Positions 33,578 to 45,600 are shown, counted from the stretch's first letter. The stretch is DNA of 64,000 bases from Liolophura sinensis (GCF_032854445.1 NC_088297.1:10626163-10690162), one strand, 5' to 3'. A program made the numbers and translations. The notes: a model not told the origin generated them from the letters alone.

Positions 33578-34664
33578 TGCCCTAGTGAGTAAATCCAATG
33601 TTGTTATAAATGGAACGACGTGGTCCATTATGCCCGTGTCGTCAGTTTACCTGAATCTGACGGCCCACTGGGCACCGGATGAAATGTCAGATGACGCTAT
33701 CGAGACAGCTTTGAAACCCTATGGTGAATGCCTGGGTGTGACGAAACCCAGATTTTCAGACCCGGAGCTCTCACATGTTCGGACAGGTATTCGGATTTAC
33801 AGATTTAGGTGTCACAAAGTTCGTTATGTACCAAATTTTATTAATTTCTGTGGTGACATTGTTATGTTTACCTACCCCGGGCAAACTTATGAATGTCGGA
33901 AGTGTGGCCAAAAATCACACAAGGCGGCAGAGTGTAGAGCACTGTGGTGTTCTAACTGCGACGGTTTCTCCCCCCATGAGAATCCTCATACAGAGAAGGA
34001 CTGTACAAATCCATGCCGAATGTGTGACTCAGGGCTTCATACGGTCAGTGACTGTTGTGCGAGAGCAATGTCGTACGCGGCGCGAGTTAAGGGAAACCTA
34101 CCGACTATGCGCCAGTATAATAAGGAAGACGCCGTAAAACAAGATGACATTGATGTTGACGTCAGCGACGATGAAGACCCATTCAACGCACCTGCTATGG
34201 AACTGGTTCAAGACAGCGAGGAGAACGAAGACGAAATCGACGGGAATGGTGACGACAGCGCCGATGAAGACGTCAGCGACGACAGCGAGTCTGATAAGGA
34301 GATGGACGTCCGGGAGAATACTAAGAACACCGAAGAAGTGGATGTTGGTGATAATGAAACGTCATCAGCTGTCCCAAGGGTGAAGAATGTGGTCGTGGCT
34401 GACGTGCACGCTCCCGACGTGCGTTCACCAGTCCCAGTCGAGGAAAAGCGAGCTAAGTTGGACAATGGCAGTACAGCCGAGGAGGCAGCGTCATCTATCC
34501 CGCCCAGTTCCCATCCTACTGATTATGATGGCGTTGATGCCGATCAGTCGTCAGACTGTATGACGCCGACCCCATCTCAGGAGGGGGACACCATGCTTCT
34601 GGAATACAGGAAAAGAAAATCGCTTGCTTCTCGTGCGAGGCAGCGAATGAAAAGAGACAAATGA
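33357..34664 (+). CDS. LINE family 1 (A) ORF1, zinc-knuckle RNA-binding protein
   Basis: 435 residues in one open frame. From about residue 60: DFYLRVSTVAGHNALVSK, then LTAHWAPDEMSDDAIETALK and GIRIYRFRCHKVRYVPNF, an RRM-like module typical of L1/Tx1-type ORF1. Cys/His knuckles follow: CRKCGQKSHKAAEC, CSNC...HTEKDC, CRMCDSGLHTVSDC. The tail (about 265-350) is rich in Asp/Glu, then KRAKLDN, MTPTPSQEGD and a basic C-terminus RARQRMKRDK. The Met start is uncertain because the first ~55 codons may be a shadow of the overlapping frame. Expected to bind LINE RNA. Confidence 0.8.
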   Translation: MSKPVSFSPVNRPSRTLSVSISTRSSPAFSMAVQRDFIPFLSSVLNIKTELISFQKNYLKKDFYLRVSTVAGHNALVSKSNVVINGTTWSIMPVSSVYLNLTAHWAPDEMSDDAIETALKPYGECLGVTKPRFSDPELSHVRTGIRIYRFRCHKVRYVPNFINFCGDIVMFTYPGQTYECRKCGQKSHKAAECRALWCSNCDGFSPHENPHTEKDCTNPCRMCDSGLHTVSDCCARAMSYAARVKGNLPTMRQYNKEDAVKQDDIDVDVSDDEDPFNAPAMELVQDSEENEDEIDGNGDDSADEDVSDDSESDKEMDVRENTKNTEEVDVGDNETSSAVPRVKNVVVADVHAPDVRSPVPVEEKRAKLDNGSTAEEAASSIPPSSHPTDYDGVDADQSSDCMTPTPSQEGDTMLLEYRKRKSLASRARQRMKRDK

Positions 34665-34691
34665 GTTGTAGCGTAATTAGGACTCTCTTAT

Positions 34692-37600
34692 TTGACCACA
34701 ATGGGTATGTACGCTCTACCTTTACTTATTTGTATAATGAGCTTAAATAATATTCGTTTTGGGACTTCAAAAATTAATGGTTTACGGGATCCGTCTAAAG
34801 AAGAACATGTCAAGCAATTTGTTTTCGATAAAGGAATTGATGTACTATTCTTACAGAAATCACACTTCGAAAACTATAATGACACTAAATATTTGCAAAT
34901 CCCAGGCGATCCAAGGTGGGCGTATGGGTCAAATCGAAGTTGTGGGGTGGGAATAATTATTAGGTATACGGTAGACTGCTTTATACGGAAAATACAGAGG
35001 TGCCCTAACGGTCGCTACATAAGCCTTAGGGTTGATATCAACAACACTGCTTTAAACCTTGTTTGTGTATATGCCCCTAATAATCCAAAGGAAAGAAAAG
35101 AGTTTATTTCTAATCTAGATAATGTGATGCAGGGGAGTGAGTTGGTTATTATGGGTGGGGATATTAATTGTGTTGAGAGCATTGAATTAGATAGAGCTGG
35201 CTGTGTCACTAATGGAAGGAATGATGGAGTGGACGAAATTAATAATTTGAAAAGAGATTTTAGTATTTGTGATATTTTTAGGAAACTGCATCCAAATAAG
35301 AATTGTTACACGTGGTCTAGGCGCCAGTGTGCCAGTAGATTGGATAGATTTTATATCCCTAACGCTGTGTTTAAGTATGTAACCCAGTGTGATGCTGTAC
35401 ATGTGTCTTTTTCTGATCATTCGTGTTTGTTTTTTGACATCTCTTTTGAAGATGTCATTTCATGGGGGCCGTTCCACTGTAAGTGTAATACTTCTGTTTT
35501 AAATGACACGGAGCTTGTTGATAATATGAAATCCGTCTTCCATGATATTTTCTCTGTCTGTACAACTGGTCATGCAGATCTAATAGACAGATGGGAGACA
35601 TTTAAAAGGGAATGTAAAGACAGGATTCGGAGTTACTGTAAGGAGAAATCTATGAACAAAAAACGTGATTTGTTGGAACTTGAACAAGAATTAAATGCGT
35701 TGAAATCTAGTCCAATCATTAACTGTGAGCGTATTGACAATGTGAAAAAGACTCTAAATGCCCTTTATAAGTCGAATCAGGCGGGAGCGGTTATCCGTGC
35801 TAAAGCTGTTCATTTTGATCAGGGAGAAAAAGCAACCAAATATTTCATTAGACGAGAAGTTGGTAGGGGCAGAAAGAAGATGATCAAAAGTATTACTTGT
35901 CATAGTGATTCTTCAATATCCCATGAATCTCAGGAAGGTATTGCTAAGTGTATAAGGTCGTATTATATGAAATTGTATACTGAACAAGATACTGACTCCT
36001 CCATTCAAGATGAGTTCTTGTCATCGCTTCCGATGTTAAATGACGATTGTAAAACTGCCTGCGAAGGCCTTTTGACTGAACAGGAGTTGTTTTTTGCAGT
36101 AAAAAATATGTCTAAAAACCGTTCGCCGGGATGCGACGGTTTGCCAGCAGAGTTTTATGTACAATTTTGGCCCCTTTTTTCGGGTGTGTTTACGGATGTA
36201 GTTAATTACTGTTTTAACTTGGGTAGATTAAGTAATTCACAGCGTTCTGGGTTAATCACACTATTATGTAAGGACCCCGACAATGCCGGAAGCATAAAAA
36301 ACTGGAGGCCAGTTAGCTTACTAAATAGATTAGTAGATTTAGATTGTTTCTAAAGCTTTGTGCAATCGGTTAAAAAATGTGATCGATACAATTGTACTTC
36401 AGAATCAGACATGTGGAATACCAGGCCGAAGTATTTTCGACAACCTTCACTTATTACGAAATACATATGATTATGTTGAACAAAAAGATTTAAAAGGATG
36501 CTTTCTTAACTTAGACCAGGAGAAAGCCTTTGACAGAGTAGACTGGTCATTTTTGTTCAAATGTTTAGAGAAATTTAACTTCGGACCCTACTTTTGTAAG
36601 TGGGTGCAATTATTCTATACTGACATTACAAGTAGTGTTATTGTGAACGGGCACATAACAGAAGAATTTAAATTGAGTAGAGGTGTCTGACAGGGTTGTT
36701 CTTTGTCACCATTATTGTATGTGTTGTCCTTAGAGCCCTTTATAGCGGCCATTAGAAACAATGACGAAATTAATGGTGTACGGTTACCCGGCACAAATAA
36801 GGAAACAAGAGTGTCGGCATTTGCAGATGATACGACTGCAATTTTATCTGAAGAGAGTTCTGTTCCGCATGTAATTAAAATAGCAGAAAGTTATGGAAAA
36901 GCCTCAGGAGCAAAACTCAACTTGTTGAAAAGCACGGTTCTTCCCTTTGGTAACTGGGACGAAACTAACGTGCACAGTGGTGGGCTTAACATCACTACAA
37001 ACTCAAAGATTTGTGGGGTATTTTTTGGACCAGATCAAACAGAACTCAATTCTGAGCGTGTTTTAAGTAAGGTAAAGAAACATGTATCAGCATGGAATGG
37101 AAGATATTTGACCCTACGGGGGAGGTCTGTCTTAGTTAATACAGTTGCTTTAGCTGTCTTATGGTTTTCTGCACAGTGTACTCTGTTGCCACCTAAATGT
37201 GTCAATCAATGTTCCCAAACTGTGTTCAGATTTTTGTGGGATAACAAGCCCGAAAGTTTAAAGAGAGTTGTCGTACATAATAAAATAGGGAATGGAGGTC
37301 TAAACGTACATAATATAGAATGTAAAATAAAAGCACTTGTTATTCGGCATGTTTTAAAATTAATTCATGGAACAACAGCGGAATGGAAATACTTTGCCAT
37401 CTATTGGTTGGGTTTACCCCTAAGACATGTTTGTCGGGCATTCTGTCGTTCCAATGTCCCACATTCTGAAAACATTCCACCGTTTTATAGACTGGCCTTG
37501 AGCGCCTGGAGAGAATTTACCACAGGTGTACAGCAACCGGTAACATTGTGTTCAAGCAGGTATATTTATGAATATTTTGTAACAAAAATAGTACATTGTC

Positions 37601-38189
37601 CAAGAGCAATGGTGTCTATGCCGCATTTGGACTGGGTTAGAATATGGAAAACTGTTTTTCATCAATTCTTAGATCACAATTTGGTCAACTTCAGTTACAA
37701 GTTGGTTCATGACATTTTGCCCGTTAAGGAAAAACTTCTTAGGAGAAATGTAGCCACCGATGACTTGTGTGTTTTTTGCTCCCTGTCTGAAACTCGGCAA
37801 CATCTGTTTGTACAAATGTAAGATCGTTCAGGATGTGTTTAATGACTTTAACCGGATATTTGTTTTGTTTGCGAACTATTTACCAAATATGGACTCGAAA
37901 ACATTAATTTACAAGGTATTCAATTCCACCTTTAACCAGGAAGTTAGAGCTGTGATGGTGTATGTCATATGTGTTCTTCAGTTTAGTATTTGGTGTGCAC
38001 GCAACGACATAATATTTCAGAAAAAAGAGGGATTCTGTTGCTATTGTTAAGGCCGCCAAAGGAATAATTAAAACCCGTATTCATGTTGACTTTTTTCGAC
38101 TAGACTGGCCATCTTTCGAGAAAATCTAGTGTATAAACAAAGTCTTCTGTACAGTACGGAATGATAAATTAGTGTATTTATTGAAATGA
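34692..38189 (+). pseudogene. LINE family 1 (A) ORF2, endonuclease-reverse transcriptase with stop and shifts
   Basis: Endonuclease: SKINGLRD (FGTS.. in place of FGTL..), LQKSHF (the catalytic Glu of LQETH is replaced by Lys), YAPNN, MGGDINCV, SFSDHS. RT: RSPGCDGLPAEFY, NWRPVSLLN, CGIPGRSIFDN, NLDQEKAFDRVDW, GV*QGCSLSPLLYVL (TGA at 36688-36690 replaces the Arg codon), AFADDTTAIL at ~36814-36843. C-terminal zinc region VFCSLSETRQHLFVQ. Defects: rearranged bases around 36320-36356, the TGA, one extra base near 37817, and a shift in an A-run near 38020. Catalytically dead as read. Confidence 0.93.
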
Positions 38190-38722
38190 GCAGCTAATGT
38201 GCAATTGTTCTATTCACAAAGCAGTCATCTTTTCTGTGATATTTTATTTTAATTAAGACTGCCTTGTGATTTCAAAAGTTTGTGATAGCCGGGTATTGTT
38301 AAATCTTGTGTATTTGATGACAATCTGGGAATAAATTCAACAATTTTGAAAAAAAAAAAAAAATTGCTGACCACGGAATGTGCCGAGAAAGAGTCATGCT
38401 TAAAAGTTATGCTCACATGATAAAATCCCAACGTGTTGTTGCAAAATATTTGGTTATGCTGACAACCATTAATTACTTTATAAACCGAAAGAGCCGTTGT
38501 CAAATAGATAGGTTGTGTTTGATTGAAACAGACCTTTTGGTGTTGCCATTTAATTTTGAAGATGTTTAGCACTCGAGGTGCACCTGTGAATATGTGTTCA
38601 CAATTCAGGTTATCCCAACAAAGGAAAAAAAAAATGAGAAAATGTTCTTGGAGAAAGGCTGACGCAATGTGTTAAAAGTCTGTATAGGTTGTTGTGACTT
38701 AAACCTCCGTGAAAATTTGTCG

Positions 38723-38795
38723 GCCGAAATAGCTCAGTTGGGAGAGCGTTAGACTGAAGATCTAAAGGTCCCTGGTTCAATCCCGGGTTTCGGCA
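38723..38795 (+). tRNA. tRNA-Phe (GAA)
   Basis: Consensus; first gene after LINE A. Confidence 0.98.
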
Positions 38796-39257
38796 AGAGC
38801 ATACTCGGCGGCTGGCAAGACAAATATTTTTCTAAGAGCTGTTGGTTTACTAGGCGTGATTGAGGTAAATTTGATTGCTGACCACTTAATGTGCCGAGAA
38901 AGAGTCATGCTTAAAAGTGATCCACACATAATAAAATCCCAACGGGTTGTTGCAAAATATTTGGTTATGCTGACATCCATTAATTACTTTATAAACAGAA
39001 AGAGCCGTTGTCAAATAGATAAGTTGTGTTTGATTGAAACAAACCTATTATTGGTCTCTGAAAATTTGGATTGGTGTTGCCATTATATTTCGAAGATGTT
39101 TAGCACTCGAGGTGCACCTGTGAATATGTGTTCACAATTCAGGTTATCCCAAAAAAGGAAAGAAAAGAATGAGAAATTGTTCTTGGAGAAAGGCTGATGC
39201 AATGTGTTAAAAGTCTGCATAGGTTGTTGTGACTTAAACGTCCGTGAAATTTCGTTG

Positions 39258-39330
39258 GCTGAAATAGCTCAGTTGGGAGAGCGTTAGACTGAAGATCTAA
39301 AGGTCCCTTGTTCAATCCCGGGGTTCGGCA
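39258..39330 (+). tRNA. tRNA-Phe (GAA) variant
   Basis: GCTGAAA acceptor (G-T pair possible), GTTCGGC 3' strand and CCTTG T stem; weakened structure. Confidence 0.75.
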
Positions 39331-39802
39331 AAAGCCTACTCGGTGGCTGGCAAGAGAAATATTTTTCTAAGAGCTGTTGGTTTTCTAGGCGTGAATGACG
39401 TGAATTTGATTGCTGACCACGGAATGTGTCCGCTAACGTATGGGAGAAAGAGTCATGCTTAAAAGTGATGCTCACATGGTGAAATCCCCATGTGTTCTTG
39501 AAATAATTTTGGACATGCTAACATCCATTAATTACTTTATAAACCGAAAGAGCCGTTGTCGAATAGATAATTGTGTTTGATTGAAACAGACCTGTTAGTG
39601 GTGTCTGACAATTTGGATTGGTGTTGCTATTATATTTTGAAGATGTTTAACAAAAGAGGTGCACCTGTGAATATGTGTTCATAATTCAGGTTATCCCAGA
39701 AAAGAAAAAAAATGGTGAGAAATTGTTCCTGGAAAAGGCTGATGTAGCGTGTTAAAAGTCTGCTTAGGTTGTTGTGACTAAAACGTGCGTAAACATTTGT
39801 CG

Positions 39803-39875
39803 GCCGAAAAAGCTCAGTTGGGAGAGCGTTAGACTGAAGATCTAAAGGTCCCTGTTTCAATCCCGGGTTTCGGCA
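39803..39875 (+). tRNA. tRNA-Phe (GAA) variant
   Basis: T8 replaced by A (GCCGAAAAAGC) and CCTGT in the T stem. Confidence 0.75.
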
Positions 39876-40348
39876 AAAGCCTACTCGGCGGCTGGCAAGA
39901 GAAATATTTTTCTAAGAGCTGTTGGTTTTCTATGCCTGATTCATGTGGATTTGACTGCTGACCACGGAATGTATCTGCTAACGTATCGGAGAAAGTGTCA
40001 TGCTTAAAAGTGATGCTCACATGGTGAAATCCCCATGTGTTCTTGTAATAATTTTGGACATGCCGACATGACTTGATTATTTTATAAACCGAAAGAGCCG
40101 ATGTCGAATAGATAAATGTGTTTGATTAAAACAGACCTGTTACTGGTCTCTGACAATTTGGATTGGTGTTGATTTTATATTTTGACGATATTTAGCACTC
40201 GAAGTGCACCTGTGAATATGTGTTCACAATTCAGGTTATCCCAAAAAAGGAAAAAAAGAATGAGAAATTGTTCTTGGAGAGTGGCTGACGCAATGTGTTA
40301 AAAGTCTGTATAGGTTGTTGTGACTTAAACCTCCGTGAAAATTTGTCG

Positions 40349-40421
40349 GCCGAAATAGCTCAGTTGGGAGAGCGTTAGACTGAAGATCTAAAGGTCCCTG
40401 GTTCAATTCCGGGTTTCGGCA
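40349..40421 (+). tRNA. tRNA-Phe (GAA) variant
   Basis: One change, TTCAATT for TTCAATC in the T loop (B box). Confidence 0.88.
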
Positions 40422-40881
40422 AGAGCATACTCGGCGGCTGACATGAGAAATATTTTTCTAAGAGCTGTTGGTTTTCTAGGCGTGATTGAGGTGAATTTGA
40501 TTGCTGACCACGGAATGTGCCGAGAAAGAGCCATGCTTAAAAGTGATGCACACAAGATAAAATCCCAACGTGTTGTTGCAAAATATTTGGTTATGCTGAC
40601 ATCCATTAATTACTTTATAAACCGAAAGAGCCGTTGTCAAATAGATAATTGTGTTTGATTGAAACAGACCTGTTAGTGGTGTCTGACAATTTGGATTGGT
40701 GTTGCTATTATATTTTGAAGATGTTTAACAAAAGAGGTGCACCTGTGAATATGTGTTCATAATTCAGGTTATCCCAGAAAAGAAAAAAAAATGATGAGAA
40801 ATTGTTCCTGGAAAAGGCTGATGTAGCGTGTTAAAAGTCTGCTTAGGTTGTTGTGACTAAAACGTGCGTAAACATTTGTCG

Positions 40882-40954
40882 GCCGAAATAGCTCAGTTGG
40901 GAGAGCGTTAGACTGAAGATCTAAAGGTCCCTGGTTCAATCCCGGGTTTCGGCA
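40882..40954 (+). tRNA. tRNA-Phe (GAA), upstream of LINE B
   Basis: Consensus. LINE B begins 141 nt after its last base. Confidence 0.98.
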
Positions 40955-41128
40955 AAAGCCTACTCGGCGGCTGGCAATACAAATATTTTTCTAAGAGCTA
41001 TTGGTTTTCTATGCCTGGTTCATGTGGATTTGACTGCTGACCACGGAATGTATCTACTAACGTATCCGAGAAAGAGTCATGCTTAAAAGTGATGCGGAGG
41101 AGTGTGCTAGACGGCGAAGTGAACGGAC

Positions 41129-41491
41129 GTGTCGGTTATTCTCTGCTGTTTATACATTTGTGCAACAACAACGCTTGTTTTTGAGACTGATTTTTTGGTG
41201 AACTGGGAGCCCACAGAGCTTGAGTTTGGCCAGTGGTTACTGTTTGGTGAAGGGCGTGTGCCCCGTTGGATGAGGTATGTCCAAGCCCGTGTCGTTTTCG
41301 CCTGTAAACAGGCCAAGCAGAACTTTGTCTGTGTCAATCTCTACACGAAGCAGCCCGGCATTTTCTACGGCTGTGCAGAGGGACTTTATTCCTTTTCTGT
41401 CAAGTGTGTTAAATATCAAGACAGAGCTAATAAGTTTTCAGAAGAATTATTTAAAGAAACACTTCTATCTCCGCGTGTCTACAGTGGCTAG
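41129..41491 (+). CDS. LINE family 1 (B) upstream open frame, possible ORF1 N-terminus
   Basis: 120 codons, equivalent of 33209-33577 in copy A and again offset from the main ORF1 frame. Confidence 0.45.
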   Translation: MSVILCCLYICATTTLVFETDFLVNWEPTELEFGQWLLFGEGRVPRWMRYVQARVVFACKQAKQNFVCVNLYTKQPGIFYGCAEGLYSFSVKCVKYQDRANKFSEELFKETLLSPRVYSG

Positions 41492-42584
41492 GCATAATGC
41501 CCTAGTGAGTAAATCCAATGTTGTTATAAATGGAACGACGTGGTCCATTATGCCCGCGTCGTCAGTTTACCTGAATCTGACGGCCCACTGGGCACCGGAT
41601 AAAATGTCAGATGACACTATCGAGGCAGCTTTGAAACCCTATGGTGAATGCCTGGGTGTGACGAAACCCAGATTTTCAGACCCGGAGCTCTCACATGTTC
41701 GGACAGGTATTCGGATTTACAGATTTAGGTGTCACAAAGTTCGTTATGTACCAAATTTTATTAATTTCGGTGGTGACATTGTTATGTTTACCTACCCCGG
41801 GCAAACCTATGAATGTCGGAAGTGTGGCCAAAAATCACACAAGGCGGCAGAGTGTAGAGCACTGTGGTGTTCTAACTGCGACGGTTTCTCCCCCCATGAG
41901 AATCCTCATACAGAGAAGGACTGTACAAATCCATGCCGAATGTGTGACTCAGGGCTTCATACGGTCAGTGACTGTTGTGCGAGAGCAATGTCGTACGCGG
42001 CGCGAGTTAAGGGAAACCTACCGACTATGCGCCAGTATAATAAGGAAGACGCCGTAAAACAAGATGACATTGATGTTGACGTCAGCGACGATGAAGACCC
42101 ATTCAACGCACCTGCTATGGAACTGGTTCAAGACAGCGAGGAGAACGAAGACGAAATCGACGGGAATGGTGACGACAGCGCCGATGAAGACGTCAGCGAC
42201 GACAGCGAGTCTGATAAGGAGATGGACGTCCGGGAGAATACTAAGAACACCGAAGAAGTGGATGTTGGTGATAATGAAACGTCATCAGCTATCCCGAGGG
42301 TGAAGAATGTGGTCGTGGCTGACGTGCACGCTCCCGACGTGCGTTCACCAGTCCCAGTCGAGGAAAAGCGAGCTAAGTTGGACAATGGCAGTACAGCCGA
42401 GGAGGCAGCGTCATCTATCCCGCCCAGTTCCCATCCTGCTGATTATGATGGTGTTGATGCCGATCAGTCGTCAGACTGTATGACGCCGACTCCATCTCAG
42501 GAGGGGGACACCATGCTTCTGGAATACAGGAAAAGAAAATCGCTTGCTTCTCGTGCGAGGCAGCGAATGAAAAGAGACAAATGA
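41277..42584 (+). CDS. LINE family 1 (B) ORF1, zinc-knuckle RNA-binding protein
   Basis: 435 residues, a handful of substitutions from copy A: for example DKMSDDTIEAALK versus DEMSDDAIETALK, and FINFGGD where A has FINFCGD (older copy C has FINLGGE, supporting Gly). Same knuckles, acidic tract, KRAKLDN and MTPTPSQ. Confidence 0.8.
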   Translation: MSKPVSFSPVNRPSRTLSVSISTRSSPAFSTAVQRDFIPFLSSVLNIKTELISFQKNYLKKHFYLRVSTVARHNALVSKSNVVINGTTWSIMPASSVYLNLTAHWAPDKMSDDTIEAALKPYGECLGVTKPRFSDPELSHVRTGIRIYRFRCHKVRYVPNFINFGGDIVMFTYPGQTYECRKCGQKSHKAAECRALWCSNCDGFSPHENPHTEKDCTNPCRMCDSGLHTVSDCCARAMSYAARVKGNLPTMRQYNKEDAVKQDDIDVDVSDDEDPFNAPAMELVQDSEENEDEIDGNGDDSADEDVSDDSESDKEMDVRENTKNTEEVDVGDNETSSAIPRVKNVVVADVHAPDVRSPVPVEEKRAKLDNGSTAEEAASSIPPSSHPADYDGVDADQSSDCMTPTPSQEGDTMLLEYRKRKSLASRARQRMKRDK

Positions 42585-42611
42585 GTTGTAGCGTAATTAG
42601 GGCTCTCTTAT

Positions 42612-45600
42612 TTGACCTCAATGGGTATATATGCTCTACCTTTACTTATTTGTATAATGAGCTTAAATAATATTCGTTTTGGGACTTTAAACATTAATGG
42701 TTTACGGGATCCGTCTAAACAAGAACATGTCAAGCAATTTGTTTTCGATAAAGGAATTGATGTACTATTCTTACAGGAAACACACTTCGAAAACTATAAT
42801 GACACTAAATATTTGCAAATCCCGGGCGATGCAAGGTGGGCGTATGGGTCAAATCGAAGTTGTGGGGTGGGAATAATTATTAGGTATACGGTAGACTGCT
42901 TTATACGGAAAATACAGAGGTGCCCTAACGGTCGCTACATAAGCCTTAGGGTTGAGCTCAACAACACTGCTTTAAACCTTGTTTGTGTATATGCCCCTAA
43001 TAATCCAAAGGAAAGAAAAGAGTTTATTTCTAATCTAGATAATGTGATGCAGGGGAGTGAGTTGGTTATTATGGGTGGGGATATTAATTGTGTTGAGAGC
43101 ATTGAATTAGATAGAGCTGGCTGTGTCACTAATGGAAGGAATGATGGAGTGGACGAAATTAATAATTTGAAAAGAGATTTTGGTATTTGTGATATTTTTA
43201 GGAAACTGCATCCAAATAAGAATTTTTACACGTGGTCTAGGCACCAGTGTGCCAGTAGATTGGATAGATTTTATATCCCTAACGCTGTGTTTAAGTATGT
43301 AACCCAGTGTGATGCTGTACATGTGTCTTTTTCTGATCATTCGTGTTTGTTTTTTGATATCTCTTTTGAAGATGTCATTTCATGGGGGCCGTTCTACTGG
43401 AAGTGTAATACTTCTGTGTTAAATGACACGGAGCTTGTTGATGATATTAAATCCGTCTTCCATGATATTTTCTCTGTCTGTACAACTGGTCATGCAGATC
43501 TAATAGACAGATGGGAGACATTTAAAAGGGAATGTAAAGACAGGATTCGGAGTTACTGTAAGGAGAAATCTATGAACAAAAAACGTGATTTGTTGGAACT
43601 TGAACAAGAATTAAATGCGTTAAAATCTAGTCTAATCATTAATTGTGAGCGTATTGACAATGTGAAAAAAACTCTAAATGCCCTTTATAAGTCGAATCAT
43701 GCGGGAGCGGTTATCCGTGCTAAAGCTGTTCATTTTGATCAGGGAGAAAAAGCAACCAAATATTTCATTAGACGAGAAGTTGGTAGGGGCAGAAAGAAGA
43801 TGATCAAAAGTATTACTTGTCATAGTGATTCTTCAATATCCCATGAATCTCAGGAAGGTATTGCCAAGTGTATAAAGTCGTATTATATGAAATTGTATAC
43901 TGAACAAGATACTGACTCCTCCATTCAAGATGAGTTCTTGTCATCGCTTCCGATGTTAAATGACGATTGTAAAACTGCCTGCGAAGGCCTTTTGACTGAA
44001 CAGGAGTTGTTTTTTGCAGTGAAAAATATGTCTAAAAACCGTTCGCCGGGATGCGACGGTTTGCCAGCAGAGTTTTATGTACAATTTTGGCCCCTTTTTT
44101 CGGGTGTGTTTACGGATGTAGTTAATCACTGTTTTAACTTGGGTAGATTAAGTAATTCACAGCGTTCTGGGTTAATCACACTATTATGTAAGGACCCCGA
44201 CAATGCCGAAAGCATAAAAAACTGGAGCTTACTCCAATTAGCTTACTAAATGTAGATTATAAGATTGTTTCTAAAGCTTTGTGCAATCGGTTAAAAAATG
44301 TGATCGATACAATTGTACTTCAGAATCAGACATGTGGAATACCAGGCCGAAGTATTTTCGACAACCTTCACTTATTACGAAATACATATGATTATGTTGA
44401 ACAAAAAGATTTAAAAGGATGCTTTCTTAACTTAGACCAGGAGAAAGCCTTTGACAGAGTAGACTGGTCATTTTTGTTCAAATGTTTAGAGAAATTTAAC
44501 TTCGGACCCGACTTTTGTAAGTGGGTGCAATTATTCTATACTGACATTACAAGTAGTGTTATTGTGAACGGGCACATAACAGAAGAATTTAAACTGAGTC
44601 GAGGTGTCTGACAGGGTTGTTCTTTGTCACCATTATTGTATGTGTTGTCCTTAGAGCCCTTTATAGCGGCCATTAGAAACAATGACGAAATTAATGGTGT
44701 ACGGTTACCCGGCACAAATAAGGAAACAAGAGTGTCGGCATTTGCAGATGATACGACTGCAATTTTATCTGAAGAGAGTTCTGTTCCGCATGTAATTAAA
44801 CTAGCAGAAAGTTATGGAAAAGCCTCAGGAGCAAAACTCAACTTGTTGAAAAGCACGGTTCTTCCCATTGGTAACTGGGACGAAACTAACGTGCACAGTG
44901 GTGGGCTTAACATCACTACAAATTCAAAGATTTGTGGGGTATTTTTTGGACCAGATCAAACAGAACTCAATTCTGAGCGTGTTTTAAGTAAGGTAAAGAA
45001 ACATGTATCAGCATGGAATGGAAGATATTTGACCCTACGGGGGAGGTCTGTCCTAATTAATACAGTTGCTTTAGCTGTCTTATGGTTTTCTGCACAGTGT
45101 ACTCTGTTGCCACCTAAATGTGTCAATCAATGGTCCCAAACTGTGTTCAGATTTTTGTGCGATAACAAGCCCGAAAGTTTGAAGAGAGTTGTCGTACATA
45201 ATAAAATAGGGAATGGAGGTCTAAACGTATATAGTATAGAATGTAAAATAAAAGCACTTGTTACTCGGCATGTTTTAAAATTAATTCATGGAACAACAGC
45301 GGAATGGAAATACTTTGCCATCTATTGGTTGGGTTTACCCCTAAGGCATGTTTGTCGTGAATTCTGTCGTTCCAATGTCCCACATTCTGAAAACATTCCA
45401 CCTTTTTATAGACTGGCCTTGAGCGCCTGGAGAGAATTTTCCACTGGTGTACAGCAACCTGTAACATTGTGTTCAAGCAGGTATATTTATGAATATTTTG
45501 TAACAAAAATAGTACATTGTCCAAGAGCAATGGTGTCTATGCCGCATTTGGACTGGGTTAGAATATGGAAAACTGTTTTTCATCAATTCTTAGATCACAA

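Larger units (their letters stand above)
33176..38363 (+). mobile_element. LINE family 1, copy A (near full length)
   Basis: 5.2-kb L1/Tx1-like non-LTR element: short 5' UTR, ORF1, 27-nt gap, ORF2, 3' UTR with GGAATAAATTC, A-tract to 38363. Nearly identical by eye to copy B. 5' flank ends ...GTATCCGAGA in a spacer of one subtype. 3' flank starts TTGCTGACCACGGAATGTGC in a spacer of another subtype, so the two sides do not come from one array unit. Confidence 0.96.
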
